In this document: positions 63,276 through 64,000 of the stretch, in pieces | Layout: each line of letters opens with the position of its first letter | Position numbering within the stretch: the first letter of the stretch is position 1 | Source: Acidovorax sp. A1169 | GTDB lineage: Bacteria > Pseudomonadota > Gammaproteobacteria > Burkholderiales > Burkholderiaceae_C | Assembly: GCF_030704685.1 (NCBI RefSeq) | Contig: NZ_JAUZDX010000002.1 | Location: forward strand, 62,001 to 126,000 | Length of the DNA: 64,000 bases | Direction: 5' to 3' | Position numbers and translations under genes: made by a program | Notes under the pieces: model-generated | The model's database searches: none | Seen by the model: the letters and a program-made list of their open reading frames with translations, nothing else | Told to the model about the DNA's origin: nothing

Positions 63276-64000
63276 TCAGGCCGGCACCCGGCTGGGCAGG
63301 CCGGCGAGGATTTCCTCGGTGTGCTCGCCTACTTTGGGCAGAGGGCGGCGCACGCCGGGGCGGCGCCCATCCATGCGCAAGGGCAGCAGCACCACGTCGG
63401 TCATGCTGCCGTCGTCGGTCTGCATGGGTACCAGGCCGCCGCTGGCCTTGAGGTGCGGGTCGTCCATCAGCTGGTCGGGCCGCACGATGGGCGCGTAGGG
63501 GATGCCGGCCGCTTCCAACTTCGGTGCCAGCTCCTGCACGCGGTGCTGCTGCAGGATGGCGCCGAGCTTTTGCAGCAAGGCCGGGCGCACGCCCACGCGC
63601 AGGGTGTTGGTGGCCAGGGCCGGGTCGGCGGCGAGTTCGGGCGCCTCGATCACGCGGCACAGCGTGAGGAACTGCTTGTCGCTGACCGCGCCGATGAAGA
63701 GCTGCTCCCCGTCGGCCAGCGTGAACACGTCGTACACGCTCCAGGCCGACACGCGCGAGGGCATGGGCGGCGGCGCCTCGCCGGTCATGGCGAACTGCTG
63801 CATGTGCTGGGACGACAGGAACACGCAGTTCTCGAACAGCGCGCTCTGGATCTCCTGGCCCCGGCCGGTGAACTCACGCTCGCGCAGCGCGGCCAGCACG
63901 CCGATGGCGCCGAACATGCCGCCCATGATGTCGTTGACCGAGGTACCCGCGCGCAGCGGCCGGCCCACGGGGCCGGTCATGTACGACAGACCGCCCATCA
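63276..64000 (-). CDS. CaiB/BaiF family CoA-transferase (5' end outside the window)
   Basis: The visible 241 residues are the C-terminal part of a family III CoA-transferase: GLSYMTGPVGRPLRAGTSVNDIMGGMFGAIGVLAALREREFTGRGQEIQSALFE, then the typical end region with VGEHTEEIL. The catalytic aspartate region lies beyond the window. The substrate acid is unknown; the neighbouring Bug receptor may bind it. Confidence 0.92.
   Translation of the reverse strand, partial: MGGLSYMTGPVGRPLRAGTSVNDIMGGMFGAIGVLAALREREFTGRGQEIQSALFENCVFLSSQHMQQFAMTGEAPPPMPSRVSAWSVYDVFTLADGEQLFIGAVSDKQFLTLCRVIEAPELAADPALATNTLRVGVRPALLQKLGAILQQHRVQELAPKLEAAGIPYAPIVRPDQLMDDPHLKASGGLVPMQTDDGSMTDVVLLPLRMDGRRPGVRRPLPKVGEHTEEILAGLPSRVPA

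Overview
The window is a high-GC chromosomal segment of a betaproteobacterium, most likely a member of the Comamonadaceae (Acidovorax/Diaphorobacter/Alicycliphilus-like). This is an inference from gene content: an SAH riboswitch in front of ahcY-tlyA-metF, several orphan Bug/TctC periplasmic binding proteins, DUF2917 genes, and many LysR regulators paired with small catabolic clusters. No rRNA, tRNA, CRISPR array, prophage or full-length insertion sequence was recognised.

Layout. 1-7.7 kb: TetR and a DUF2855 gene, then the S-adenosylhomocysteine recycling operon ahcY-tlyA-metF behind an SAH riboswitch, a DUF4124 protein, an RlpA-like protein and rlmJ. 8-18.2 kb: housekeeping genes (membrane Ser/Thr kinase, rplM-rpsI, DUF6776, bactofilin, erpA, an MdtD-like exporter, anmK, an M23 peptidase, tyrS). 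18.3-23.6 kb: a LysR gene divergent from two DUF2917 paralogues, separated by a 267-bp Y-shaped palindromic element, then a glycosyltransferase, and a BLUF photoreceptor divergent from an Fnr-like regulator. 23.7-39.8 kb: glmU, an orphan histidine kinase, a complete-looking aerobic corrin-ring block cobG-H-I-J / cobK (antisense) / cobL-E-M-F, a MASE2-GGDEF cyclase, an Lrp gene divergent from glmS, a TPR-GGDEF protein and an Ohr/OsmC peroxidase. 40-49.2 kb: Bug receptors, an Old Yellow Enzyme, RidA, two convergent LysR genes separated by a second Y-shaped element, and a hydroxyquinol/maleylacetate lower pathway. 49.2-50.7 kb: nsrR and an alternative oxidase gene whose promoter carries an NsrR-like palindrome, followed by a 165-bp palindromic element. 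50.7-58.9 kb: eamA and the glyoxylate-to-glycerate operon gcl-hyi-glxR-glycerate kinase with a divergent LysR regulator, then an aminotransferase. 58.9-64 kb: maiA, remnants of a Rieske ring-hydroxylating dioxygenase, hmgA, another Bug receptor and a CoA-transferase cut by the window end.

How they work together. The riboswitch operon clears SAH and supplies methyl groups. The cob block builds the corrin ring by the oxygen-dependent route, which consumes many SAM molecules. The gcl and hydroxyquinol clusters feed small carbon skeletons into central metabolism. NsrR plus the alternative oxidase suggest NO-resistant respiration. The most unusual material is structural: three palindromic elements (two with the same three-stem architecture but unrelated sequence, each supplying the stop codon of the neighbouring gene), the CATG-overlapping divergent start codons of cobK/cobL, and a decayed dioxygenase locus where an Ldh_2 gene start is joined to a dioxygenase alpha-subunit end.
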